From Stentor coeruleus (lineage: Eukaryota > Ciliophora > Heterotrichea > Heterotrichida > Stentoridae): a stretch of DNA of 64,000 nt. The translations under genes and the position numbers were made by a program. This document shows positions 51,953-62,769 of this stretch, in pieces. Positions within the stretch are counted from its first letter, which is position 1, and every line of letters starts with the position of its first letter. The notes below the pieces were generated by a model, which was given only the letters and a program-made list of their open reading frames with translations, did not search any database and was not told where the DNA came from. Where the stretch lies: the NCBI GenBank assembly GCA_001970955.1, contig MPUH01000011.1, positions 62,001-126,000 of the forward strand, written 5' to 3'.

Positions 51953-54208
51953 ATGAATAGTTTAGCTACTCCAGGATTCAATCAGGGAAATAGAAATAAA
52001 AGCATGACAAGTTTTACAATAGGCAAACCAGCTAGTGTGAGTTTTATATAGATTCTTGTACCTTCAAGACCAAATTATTTTGCCCCAACCCCATTGAATA
52101 TAAAATCCCGACTAAAAACTGACTTTGCCCCTCATGACTCTGCAGTTAATTCAAGTATTAAAGAACCTAACGACAACTCTACAAAGCATTTAAAGATCAT
52201 AAAACAGTAAAAATTATTAAGACTTGAAGAAACTATAAAAGAAAAAACGCAAGCCTTGACTGAACTAGAAAAAGACCATAAAAAACTAACTTTTCAACTT
52301 GAAAAAACCCTTAAACTCCTAGTCAAAGAACAAGAAGACTTTGAAAACTATGTAAAAAACATATAGAAAGAAGAATGTATGCCTAATAATGTTTGGAAAT
52401 CCCGTTTTCTTGAACATAAACTTATCGCAGATAAAAAACTCCAAGAATCAACTTCTGCATATCAATTATTAGAAAAAAAACACAAAGATTTAGAAACTCG
52501 AAACTATAATGCTAGGAAAAAAATCGAAAGTTTACATAAAGATATTGAAAGTAAAGATAAAACTATTGAAAACTGCCAAAAAGATAAGGCTTCGTTACAT
52601 GAACAGTTAGAATTATCAAATTTACTTGTGGTAAGACTTTTTGATTTACTTAAGAATATGTTTGGTAAAGCTCAAATTTTTACTTTGAATATGCAGTATA
52701 TGAATTTGGATGATAGTTTTTTACCAACAATTTTTAGGATTATTGAAATGAATCCAAATATTGAGTCAGTGAATTTAGAAGGGAATTATTTTAGCGATGA
52801 AGGAATGAAGAATATGAGTGTGTGGATTTCTAGTTGCAATGGGAATCTGAATTATATGAATTTGTCTTATAATAAAATTACTATTGAAGGAGCTTGGGAG
52901 TTGTTAAAAGGGTTTCAGACTAGAGAAAATTTGCTTAATAAGATAACTAAGAAGGTTGTGCTGAGTTATAATCTTTTAGAAGAACAGGATTTGTTTATTA
53001 AAGCTTTTGAAGCAATTAAAGACATAAGAGAAAACTACTCAATAATAAAAATTAAAAAAAAAGACTTTAAAATTGCTCGAGGGCCTCAACTGGGCAGACT
53101 CTTCAAAATTCTCTGCGACAAAATGTTTGATAATAAAGACATCAAGCAATTAACTTATCTTCTAGACAAATTTGAAGTGCAGCAAGTTTCCGAAGAGGAA
53201 TTACTTAAACTATCAATCAGAAACAAAAAAGAAGTTTACGCACAGTTTTTATCAAATCCAGAGCTTATTTCTCATCAAAAATCCTTTAAATCTCGAATTT
53301 TCCGATTAAGCACAAACAAAATTACCTTAAAAGATATTGAGCAACCAAGAGAATTAGATATAAATCTCCTTATGGCACAAAGACCTGGATTTGTTTTGTC
53401 GTATATAAAAAAAGCTATAAAAGCTGGGCTTAAAATTGACACAATAGATAAAAAAATTGATGAAACATTACTCATGTATGCCGCAAGGACTGGAAATCTT
53501 AATCTTTGTAAACTTCTTGTATCGAAATTGGCTAATATTCATGTAAAAAATGTATGATCAATATAGAGTACTGGGAATAATGCTTTTTTAATTGCATGTA
53601 ATCATGATCATTTTGATATTTCTGACTATTTGATTGTAAATGGAGGTAAACTTGAATCAGCAGATAACAAGTAACCATTACTTAGAGGAGCAAACGCAAT
53701 CCATCATGCAATCAAAGAAGGTAAAGTTCAGAAAATAGTTCGATTAACTCAAATGGGTATATCTGTAAATTTATCAGATAACAAAAAGAAAACTCCTTTA
53801 CACTATGCGGCAAAAAGTGGGGATATTGCAATGGCTGACTTGCTTATAAGACTTGGTGCAGATGCAAATGCCTTAGATTATAAAGGTAGAAGTCCAGTAG
53901 CTTTAGCAGAAGATTATGGAAAAACATATTTTGTAAGCACAATCACATCAATGGGAGCTAAAAAACTAAGAATGATAGTTGGTAAAGAGGAATATAAGCC
54001 TGTAACCGAAACAGAAAAAGAGTAAGAAATATATAGCAAAAGCTTAGAAGGGCTATTGAAGAATATTAGTGAAACTGTTGATAGTACACAGAAATTATAT
54101 AGAGATTTAAAGGAAACTAATAAAATGCTAGACCCTGTAAGTCTTGATTTTAATTCAAGTTTCAAGTGTAAACAAGATACTTCGTTTTTAAGCATACCTT
54201 ATTGTTAA
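51953..54208 (+). CDS. Coiled-coil, leucine-rich and ankyrin-repeat protein, six introns
   Basis: Seven short frames join into one 721-aa protein when six 15-nt introns are removed; the summed coding length is an exact multiple of three and every join reads sensibly. Order: Ser-rich N-terminus, long coiled coil (about 90-205), a leucine-rich-repeat region (LNMQYMNLDDSFLPTIF, ESVNLEGNYFSDEGMKN, LNYMNLSYNKITIEGAW), a helical linker, ankyrin repeats (DETLLMYAARTGNLNLCKLL; GNNAFLIACNHDHFDISDYL; KTPLHYAAKSGDIAMADLLI), then a short helical tail. LRR plus ankyrin scaffolds usually mediate protein-protein contacts; no enzyme motif is present. Intron-rich compared with every other gene here. Confidence 0.88.
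52037..52051 (+). other. 15-nt intron 1 of LRR/ankyrin gene
   Basis: GTGAGTTTTATATAG; the only one of the 17 introns here with GTG. A at position 10. It ends in the in-frame TAG it removes. Confidence 0.88.
52207..52221 (+). other. 15-nt intron 2 of LRR/ankyrin gene
   Basis: GTAAAAATTATTAAG; the only one ending AAG rather than TAG. Removes an in-frame TAA. A at position 10. Confidence 0.86.
52352..52366 (+). other. 15-nt intron 3 of LRR/ankyrin gene
   Basis: GTAAAAAACATATAG. Joins ENY to KEECMPNN in frame. A at position 10. Confidence 0.88.
53552..53566 (+). other. 15-nt intron 4 of LRR/ankyrin gene
   Basis: GTATGATCAATATAG. Lies inside the ankyrin region; joining gives ANIHVKN-STGNNAFLIAC, a proper repeat boundary. 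A at position 10. Confidence 0.9.
53671..53685 (+). other. 15-nt intron 5 of LRR/ankyrin gene
   Basis: GTAACCATTACTTAG. Joins ESADNK to GANAIHHAIKEGK in the ankyrin region. A at position 10. Confidence 0.9.
54022..54036 (+). other. 15-nt intron 6 of LRR/ankyrin gene
   Basis: GTAAGAAATATATAG. Extends the protein from TETEKD into a 57-codon helical tail. A at position 10. Confidence 0.87.
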
Positions 54209-54336
54209 GATTATACGTTTTTTATAGTATTTTATTAGGTATAAACAATTTTCTAATTAAAACAATTTAGTTGATTTTAACGTGGTATTTTTTAGATTTT
54301 TATTTTGCATAGATTATATATTATATAATCAATATT

Positions 54337-54960
54337 TTACTTTTTAACAATACCAATATATGAGTTTTTAAGTATAGAATCAGGGTATACCCAAGAATGA
54401 TATTGATTAAACAATAAAGTCCCATCCTTGCCCGCAGATTTTAAAATCACATCGCCTCCTGGGTGTTTTTTAATATAATCTGTTATGTCGTACACTTTTT
54501 TATTCAAAACAATCCAGCAGTCGTTGCGTTTTTTATGTATTTCAATCTCGGACCAAAGGATTTCCTTTGTTTCCGTGTTGTTTTCTTCAACTAATTTACA
54601 GTTTTTTATAACAAAAAACTGTTTCTTATCAAATTTGTAAGTTCTAATATCGACTATCTGCTTATGCAGTACCTCAGCATAGCATGGGTTCATGTTTTTT
54701 TTTGCATCTGGAGCTCTAATGTATATTAAAGAAAATTTTGAAAATACTATTGTGTCTATGCTGACTATTCTTCCTAATTCATTCTATATAAAAAGTACTA
54801 CAAAATTGATAAAACTTGAGTTAAAGTATTCAAGAAATATATTTCCTAGACTGTCAATGGCGTCTATAATCATTTCTTCTGATGTTATATGTGGATTCCA
54901 CCTTAATTTTATATATCTTTGGCCATAGATAAACTCAAGGAATTGGTCTTGTGATTCCAT
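54337..54960 (-). CDS. Cytochrome-b5-domain protein, one intron
   Basis: A 202-aa protein after removal of a 15-nt intron (54784-54798). C-terminal cytochrome b5 fold about residues 128-200: CWIVLNKKVYDITDYIKKHPGG carries the first haem histidine (about H161), and FNQYHSW the second (about H183). The 22-residue spacing fits b5-like domains. There is no C-terminal membrane anchor. The N-terminal 125 residues (starting MESQDQFLEFIYGQRYIKLR) are unknown; they include LRWNPHITSEEMIIDAIDSL and SLIYIRAP. Starting instead at MNPCYAEV would leave out a clearly protein-like first exon. Electron transfer or haem binding is likely; the partner is unknown. Convergent with the LRR gene (128 bp). Confidence 0.86.
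54784..54798 (-). other. 15-nt intron in cytochrome-b5-domain gene
   Basis: Sense GTACTTTTTATATAG, ending in the in-frame TAG that separates the two exons. Joins INFV to NELGRIVS. A at position 10. Confidence 0.87.
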
Positions 54961-56051
54961 ACTAATATTATTTATACTACAAATTTAATTATGAGCTAAA
55001 ATTATGTGCCAAAGGAGATTTTGAAAATGAAGTGATTAGTTGGAAAAATTTTATTGGAGTTTGGGGAGAAAATAGGAAAGGTATAGATGTTGGGGTATGA
55101 GAAATTATTTTATGTGTTAAAATTATAAGAATTTGTTGAAAATTATAGAACTGTATTCTAATTTGACTAAAATGTGTAAGCATAAATTGAAATGATATAC
55201 TTTGATTAAATTTTGTTGCTAATGATCTAACTAAACTTTTCTCTTTATAAATTTATAAACCTTTAAACTTTTCTTTGCTTTTTGATTTCTTTTACTTTTT
55301 TTTGATTTTTTTTTATATAGTATATTGCAATTTTTCTCGTCTTTTGTTAAAGTCGCAAAGTATCTTGCGATTTTTTGTATTAGTCTGTGAATGGTATACT
55401 TCAAGTCATTTTAAAAAAAAATTATTAAAAATATTGGCTCTGTAGATGATAATATTAAGCTCCAGTTTTGATTTTGTTAATTATTATGATATCTAGAATT
55501 ATTAGCACAAAATATCCAATTTGTAAAAGCAAAAAAATATATAAAACAGCTTTAAAATTGCAAATAGCAATAAAATCATTGCATTTATTTAATTTCAGCT
55601 TAATGAGTAATTGAATTCTAACTATTTACGATTCTATAGTATTCATATGAATATTCCTTAAAAATCTAATTTTCCTTCAGAAATCAAGCCTTTATTTGCA
55701 TACAATTAACTAAGATAATGTAAAAATACAATCTAATACATATTAAATATCATACATTAAGCAATTCACAAATTCTATTAAAAGCTTAAACTTAGCCTAT
55801 TAAACAAAAAGTAATAAAATATTCAATCTTAACTAAACCAGCATAATTTTGTATAAAATCAAGGTTTTTCAACTAGAAAAAACATAAAATTCCTTAAAAT
55901 AGTGATCTTTAAATTAAACTATTTAGTTTACATTATACATATAAACAACAAAATTTATTGCCCATGGAAATGTTTAAAAATTCCATATATTTAAGTATAA
56001 ATATGAAATCTTTGTTGTAATAATTATTACTTAATATAATTAAATTATTAA
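54961..56051. other. Intergenic, about 1.1 kb
   Basis: The first 240 bp are G-leaning on the top strand, upstream of the b5 gene. A small hairpin TCGCAA...TTGCGA lies at 55353-55370. Nothing coding. Confidence 0.45.
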
Positions 56052-56390
56052 ATGAATTTTGATTTACAGCATTATAAAAGATCAGCAACAAGCAAACTAA
56101 TAGATGATTATTTCAAATTGAGACCTTCAATGAAAAGAAAAGTTAGTCATCATCAATCTATAAAACAATCTGAAAATGGGTCTTCGATTTTAAAAGTTGT
56201 CCCTGTATATCGAAAAGGTCCAAGACCTTCAGAACTTTTGCTTAGATATTTAAATGCTGTAACTCCACCAAAGATATCAAGGATGTCATTAATAAAACAT
56301 CAACTGCTTATACATGTAAGTTCCTGCACAACAATAACGACTTTAGAAGATAAAATGCATAGAAATAAAAGAAATACTTTAAAAATTTAG
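56052..56390 (+). CDS. Hypothetical small basic protein
   Basis: A 112-aa Lys/Arg/Ser-rich protein (LIDDYFKLRPSMKRKVSHHQ, then VVPVYRKGPRPSELLLRYL) of no recognised family. Composition and codon use are protein-like, and it stands alone in a gene-poor stretch. It may be a structural or disordered protein; a chance frame is possible but less likely at this length and bias. Confidence 0.5.
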   Translation: MNFDLQHYKRSATSKLIDDYFKLRPSMKRKVSHHQSIKQSENGSSILKVVPVYRKGPRPSELLLRYLNAVTPPKISRMSLIKHQLLIHVSSCTTITTLEDKMHRNKRNTLKI

Positions 56391-58399
56391 GTTAATTTAT
56401 ATTGAAAAACTTGATAATTTATATATAGTCTTTGGGTTTTTAAAGATTTATTGTAGTAGGATTACATCATTTAATGTTTAACAGAATTATTATTTGATGG
56501 TTTTTTAATATGACTGAATAATGGTAAATATGTTAAAATTGCAATAGATAAGAGTATTTTAGTATGTATTTGATTAAATATTGATTAAGAAAAGAAAATA
56601 TTTATTAAAAGGTTATGCTTGTTTTATATATTAGTAAATTTTATATAATAACATTTAAAAGGAATTATTTTCAGAAAGATATAATTAATTTTCTATATTA
56701 AATCATTAAGACTTAATCATAATCACAGCTTTTAAAATACTTACAATGATTTGTCTAACAAAGAGAAGAGAGCTTTATATGCATCTTCCAAAGTGAATAT
56801 AGATGCTAATGAAGGATTTCATGATTTCCTGGAGTATGTCGAAATTTTTGCTGCGTGTGAAAAAGAGCCTAATCAATAAGAGTTAAATAAGTTCATTTGG
56901 CATATATTTTTTTAATTTTGATATCTTAATTATATTATATCTAATATTCAGAGTCAATTAGGAATTAGCATATTCCACAAATATTTACAATATTGCTGGA
57001 TTTCACTTGGCTCATAAGAGTCTCTCAAAAAATTTTCTTATAATCTTCCAATTGCATTTATCACCATTATGGTAATCAAACGTGTATATCATATATTTTT
57101 TCTAGTATAGTAATAGAAAAACTTTGATTAGATATAAATATTGCCTTAAATTATTGAAGATTTTCTATTTACTGTTAGATTTTATGATTAATTTTGTTTA
57201 TATGTAATAAAAGGGTGATATGCTAAGTTTTTTTTTAGAATAGTCTATGATTTATAGAATTTTGATTTGAAATGTTTTATAAATGTAAAGGAAACGATAA
57301 GATTAAAATTGTTAAGGATTTGATTTAAGCCTAAGGTTTAAAAAAACTATAAGACTCACCTATAAAATTTTATTTATTTTCCAAATGAAAGTTATATATT
57401 CTGTATGTATATGCTTTATAAGCTTGCAAATTAACTATTTGATAAATCTGATTAGACAAATTCTTCAACATATTCTTGAGCCTTTTATATTTGATTTTCT
57501 CACAAATTTTCTCTTTTAGCATAAACAAGGCAATTATTGACTCTGCTTTTTTGTGTTTTTAGGTTTCTAAACTTATTAAATTTTGCAATTCAAATACTCT
57601 TAGTTGAAATTACCTAATTTTCATACATTTCGAAAGTGTATTAAGATTTGATGTAAGAGTAAAACTTTTTTAGGGTTTCTGACAAGTTCAGCTGAAGGTA
57701 TTTTTGCTTCATAAATTTAGAAGCTTTAGAAAATTATTAACAAAATCTATGCACCAAATGTGTATTTCTAGGATTTGTCTTGTCTGAGTATATTCAAATA
57801 AAATAATTTGAAGAAGGTTGATTGTTATACAAAGGTAGTTTTTTATAAAGGGTCTCTAGTACTCTTGTTGGAAATTCACTTTACATCGACATTATATAAA
57901 AATTTTAGTAATTCAAAGATAGCATTACAAGTTTTCAGATCATTTTATTATTATATTTTATCTTAAGTATGATTTTTCTTAGTTTCTTTATCTATTATCA
58001 TAATTTCCCTTGAATTCTTTATATATAATAAATTATACACTTGGTTTTATTTATATATATATTTTTTTCAAAGATTATCATTTATAAACTTTAATCCAAT
58101 CTACGTATTTATTTACACACAGATTTTTATTTGTTATAAAAAACTATTTTGATTTAACTTTCTATGATTATAAATAATGTTTTTTATTATCTGATGAAAC
58201 TTAAAAATTCAAGAAGTGAAAAAAACATAAATAAGAAAATGAATAGTTTATATGCAATAACATAGTATTAGAATATCAAATATAAACTCTTTATAGATAT
58301 AGCTTAAATCGATTATTATATATTGTCTAGATTATAAAAAGTTCTTTGGGTTAGGCATTTCGATATAACTAATGGAAAGTTATAATTAAAGTGGACCTA
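56391..58399. other. Gene-poor region, about 2 kb
   Basis: AT-rich, no complete gene. Contains a coding-like fragment at 56745-56879 and, less clearly, an interrupted hydrophobic reading at about 56918-57110 (FHKYLQYCWISLGS, stop, ESLKKFSYNLPIAFITIMVI). Both could be gene remnants. Confidence 0.45.
56745..56879 (+). pseudogene. Coding-like fragment, possible EF-hand relic
   Basis: A 44-codon open stretch, richer in GC than its surroundings, reading NDLSNKEKRALYASSKVNID and ending FLEYVEIFAACEKEPNQ and TAA. It has no ATG in frame and an upstream stop. DANEGFHDFLEYVEIF is faintly like a worn EF-hand loop. A remnant or an isolated exon of an unseen gene. Confidence 0.3.
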
Positions 58400-59065
58400 A
58401 TGGCTAGTATGCATTGTATTGATGAAATTACTCCTGCTAGGATGGCTGCAAGAAAAAAGTGGAAACTAGTTTCTAATACTTTTAGAGCTATTACCTTATT
58501 TAGAACTTGTGATACAAGGACTATGATGGATATAAACGACCTCATACAAGAAGTTAGAAGAAGTCCACTTAAGGAACGACCAAAAAAGCAAATAACTCTC
58601 CTCGAGCAAAAAATTGATGAGCACAAATATCATGAGCAGCTTTTTAGGTACATCCAAAATTCAAGCAAAGAAGACCTCATAAAAATAAGCGATTTAATAG
58701 AAAGTGACCCTAAAAGGTATGCATTAAGTCCTTCACATCCTGACTCTCTAATAAACAAACAATTTCAGGATTCTCGACCTTTATACGAAGCTTCTAAACT
58801 AGGTTACCCCGAAACTGTTAAACTTTTATTAGACCACGGTGCAGATCCTCATCTAAAAAGTGGAAAAAACCTTAAAGAAACTCCTCTTGAAGTTGCTGCA
58901 AGATGGAGGCATTACATTGTTGTTATAATCTTATTAGAAAATACAGAATGGAACTATAAAGAGCTTCGTAAAGCTTTAAGAGATACAAGCGACAAAATCC
59001 AAGAGTTGCTACAAAATAAAATTAACACTCTTGATAGGGAAAATTGTCAGTGTAAAGTATACTAA
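58400..59065 (+). CDS. Ankyrin-repeat protein
   Basis: A 221-aa protein. Two ankyrin-like repeats at about residues 125-190: DSRPLYEASKLGYPETVKLL with LLDHGADPHLKSG, then ETPLEVAARWRHYIVVIILL. The N-terminal half is helical and basic (MASMHCIDEITPARMAARKK). The C-terminus ends CQCKVY, with two closely spaced Cys that might be lipidated; this is not a canonical CaaX box. The frame opens at a GTG three codons before; I use the ATG. Probably a protein-binding scaffold. No intron found. Confidence 0.75.
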   Translation: MASMHCIDEITPARMAARKKWKLVSNTFRAITLFRTCDTRTMMDINDLIQEVRRSPLKERPKKQITLLEQKIDEHKYHEQLFRYIQNSSKEDLIKISDLIESDPKRYALSPSHPDSLINKQFQDSRPLYEASKLGYPETVKLLLDHGADPHLKSGKNLKETPLEVAARWRHYIVVIILLENTEWNYKELRKALRDTSDKIQELLQNKINTLDRENCQCKVY

Positions 59066-60938
59066 TTTTAATAAACTATATAAAATTCTTAAATTCTGAT
59101 AGTATTTATAAGATATGAGAATAAAGTTTTGAATATAAGATTATTCAATGATGGGAAGTTTAGTGTTTAATATGAGGTTTTGAAAATGGGCTTTGTGATG
59201 ATTAAGATAAGGTTGTTAGGGGGATTTGTCTGCTGATAATATTTTTTGTGTTTTGCTTTTGTGGAATTTTTTGAAGGTTTTATTGAGAAACTGATTATGG
59301 TATTTAGATTTTGTGTTTGTGTTTGTAAAGAGATTTGATAGAAGGTTGAGGAATTGATTATATTTTATGTACTGGGGAATAAGGGGATAAGTATTGTTGA
59401 TAATTCAAAATAAGTGGCGATTTTAACTGGTTGGTAGAGGTATTGAAGAGAAATTTTTATAAAAATTGGGTTTATTTTAGTGTTCTTATCTCCACCTATA
59501 ATCTATGTGTGCATATTTGATACCTTTTAACTCATAAGCTAGTATTGGTCCTAAAAACCTCTACACAATGCTCTTAGAAGAAAAAAACACTTAGTCCTGC
59601 TTTTTCAGTAATAGATTTTTTATTTCAATACGATAAAGCATTTATGTATCTATTAATTATCAGCATCATACTATGGAAAAAGCTTAAAAACATGCTTGAA
59701 AAATTCTGGACAATCAAAAAAAGCATTTAAAACTCCTTTTCTTCAATAAACCTTATAATAAACAAATGATTGCAGATTCTTTTAAAATCTCAGCACTTTT
59801 ATCTAAATCCTAAAATTTATGAAACTATCCTACATAGAAACATGATAAAATCCTCAAGTCTAAACTCAAACTGCTCTTTTAATTTAAAATACAATAGAAA
59901 ATATGTTATAACAGTAAATCAAAGAACATCCCCACAAAAGATTTTCAAAACCTCAACATTTTTTCAATCATAATTATCATAGGTAGCTAAAGATACAATT
60001 TTCATAATATATTAAGCATTAAGCAAAACCTTTCAGTATTTACAACTTTCTCAGTCATATCAGAATAATATTGTATTGAATAAAGACTGTTTAAAAAGGT
60101 TACAATATAATAAACAGAGATAAAATCATAAAAACCAAGTGCTTAGGTTAAAATCTCATTTTGATGCTTGTAAAAGTAGTTAATTAGGTCTTTGATTATC
60201 TTTGAGTTATGGGAAAGTAAAAAAGATTAGATATATTAGTAAGATGACCCCTTTTGAGATACACTACTATGCTTTTAAAGGATATTCTGTATTTATAGTA
60301 TTCAAGGAAATGCTCTCTTCTTACAACTTTAATTTGCCAGGCTGTTTTTGAAATTTTGGATATGCACATACTTTATAAGTTTATAAATAGACTGTAGGCT
60401 TTGGATAAGCTTTTTAGTTATTTATTATAATTTTACTATCAATATTTTTTGATTTTTTTTTAGCTAAAGGTTTAAATTATCTTAAAATATTGTCGATTAC
60501 TTTTTTTTATATGTAAAAGATTTTGTCAGCTTCACTTGAAAGGTAGTTTTCTTTATGCAATATGTTTGATTCTTCTCTTATTTATAATTATAATGAATGT
60601 ATTGCTAGATATTTTTTAAAAATTATCAATTTTCAAGGTATTAAATGGGATAAATATGAGAATAAAATGTTTTATAATTTTTGTGTATATTTTCAAGAAC
60701 AGCTTTTATTTCAAATCCTTTAAGCATTTTATTTTAATATTTTGCAAGCATCCCGTTATTTCCCAAAATCTACATATAAGCTACTAATAATTCAATAAAA
60801 ATGGCCTAAAAACCACTATCTTTAACTTCAAAATATCTTTAAAAATATTCCAATATCTAAACATAATATTCAACCATAACAACATCTTCATCACCCAAAT
60901 AAAATCTATAAAATTTTAATAAATCTTCTAACTAAAAT
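59066..60938. other. Gene-poor region, about 1.9 kb, with a skew switch
   Basis: No supported gene. 59066-59460 is G-rich and C-poor on the top strand (59161-59220 has 18 G and 1 C by hand count). From about 59480 to 60000 it becomes C-over-G. A 67-codon frame at 59770-59973 lacks an ATG and was not accepted. Confidence 0.45.
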
Positions 60939-62306
60939 TTAATCTTTATCTAAAGTATCTCTATCTATAAATTTTATCGTGGAGATTTCAGTGAGTTTTC
61001 TTTGTTCAAGCCATATATTATTTTCTTTAAAAAATAAAAGCAATATCAACAAACTTACTCCAGTAAACCCAGCTAATATTATAAACAACCCTTGATATCC
61101 AATTGCTTTAACAAAATAAAATTGAATTAAAAACCCTGTAATAGCCCCTGAGCCAAAACAATAAAATAATACTCCATATATTTTCGCTCCCATTCTAAAT
61201 AGATTTTACACTTTTCCATACATCCTAGCAATAACTGTTGGATATAAACTGAAATGTCCACCTTCACAACAAAGAATTAAAGATATCCAAATAAGATACA
61301 ATGCTTTTATACTTGCTATATAATATAAAGTAATTATAAGAGCTGTTTGCAATACTAAAAGAATCCCATAACTAGTTTTAAATGATGTTTTATCCATAAC
61401 TTGTCCCCAAAAGTAACGAAAACTTCCATTAAAAATTGAACCTACTGATCCTACTATTGTTAAAAACTCATCATCATTTATTTTATCTTTTCCAAAACTT
61501 TTATATGCTGATGCTAAATAAATCCCAGGCATGATCGAGCAAAAACCCATAGCAAAAGTTATCCAAAACAATTTGGTTTTAATTCCATCTTTAATACTTG
61601 GACATTCATCATTTTTCTGAGACACGACAAACTGTTCAAGTTCGATATTTTTCTTAGGTTTTTTTAATAAACAAATCCCAATAATACTTAAAACCAAATA
61701 AATCAAAGCAAGCCATCTTAAAGTTGCAGGGAGTTTGTCTGAAATATCAGAATTAAAATATTTGTCCCCATGAAACTTATTTTCTGGTTTTTTGTTATCT
61801 GGATTGATCATTTTTGTCGAGACTAAATTGAATATTGATGATCCAAAGCCGAATCCTGAAATGATAATCCCACTTACCCTTCCTTTATGATTAGGAAAAT
61901 GGCTCCAACTACATATAAGAGGAGTTGTGTACTAAATAATAATTACTGTTATACCAACACCAATACCAAATAAAATACCATATACGAGGATATAACCAGC
62001 ATATGTTGTGATAAATGAAGTAGAAAAAACTGATATGATAAGAATTGAATTGCCCAAAATGACGGTTCTAATTAGAATTTACACCCAAGGATTGTATTTT
62101 GTTGTTAAATACGAGCCGAAAAGTAAGGAAATTGTAGTCCCGAGAATTTGCAGAGGTAAAATTATGCTGAGATCTTTTAAAGTAACATTGTGACCTTTAC
62201 TTTGTAAGTAAGAAGCAATGTAGACACTGATATTCCCTGTTATGTATGTTGTGCCTATAACGATATGTACTAAAAAACCTCCTGCAAGAGCTAAGTAATA
62301 ACTCAT
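60939..62306 (-). CDS. MFS transporter, oxalate/formate-antiporter-like, three introns
   Basis: A 440-aa major-facilitator protein once three 15-nt introns are removed. About twelve hydrophobic helices. N-terminal helix LALAGGFLVHIVIGTTYITG, a motif-A-like loop FGSYLTTKYNPW between helices 2 and 3, and GILFGIGVGITYTTPLICSW with FPNHKGRVSGIIISGFGFGS around helices 4-5; the last is characteristic of the OFA (oxalate:formate antiporter)/YhjX-like group. A long central loop holds PDNKKPENKFHGD, and the C-terminal half continues through LCCEGGHFSLYPTVIARMYG. It probably moves a small carboxylate across a membrane; the substrate cannot be read from the sequence. C-terminus is short and charged. Confidence 0.88.
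61195..61209 (-). other. 15-nt intron 3 of MFS gene
   Basis: Sense GTAAAATCTATTTAG. Joins RMYGKV to MGAKIYG in frame. A at position 10. Confidence 0.9.
61932..61946 (-). other. 15-nt intron 2 of MFS gene
   Basis: Sense GTAATTATTATTTAG, ending in an in-frame TAG. Joins GVGIT to YTTPLICSW inside a helix. A at position 10. Confidence 0.92.
62068..62082 (-). other. 15-nt intron 1 of MFS gene
   Basis: Sense GTAAATTCTAATTAG. Joins KYNPWV to TVILGNSILI. A at position 10. Confidence 0.92.
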
Positions 62307-62769
62307 TATATATAGTCATTGAAGATTAATTTAAAAGCTGATTAATTTTGGAATTATAGATTAAGTAAAGTTTTTATGTTATAAAAAGCAATTTGTGAAT
62401 TGATCTTTTAAATGTGACCTTTTTTGTGCATCCATGAACCATTTTTTGCTATTTTTAATGGATTTTACCTTATGTGGATTTTTATATTTTTTAGGTGATA
62501 AAGATAGGTAAGGATAAAAAAATGTATTTCGCGTTGATTTTGGAAAATAAATAGGCGAAGAAAAGCCTTACTTATACTTTTATTAAAAAATATTTTTTAA
62601 ACCTACTTTGGTTTGTTATAATATTTAAAAAATTCTAAAAAACCCTTTAAATACTTAATAAATATACAATAAAATTTCTAAAAGCACAATTTTACTTAGC
62701 CTCCCACAAAAAAACCTATTTTCTTTAAACTTTAATTATTCTCTTTTATAAACAAAATCTAAGCTTAGC
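62307..62769. other. Intergenic, 463 bp
   Basis: Nothing coding. The half next to the MFS start is G-leaning on the top strand. Confidence 0.45.

Noticed and set aside
59766-59973. Frame in the gene-poor region near 59.8 kb
   Set aside because: The ATG version has only 15 codons and the longer frame starts at TTG. No intron joins them.
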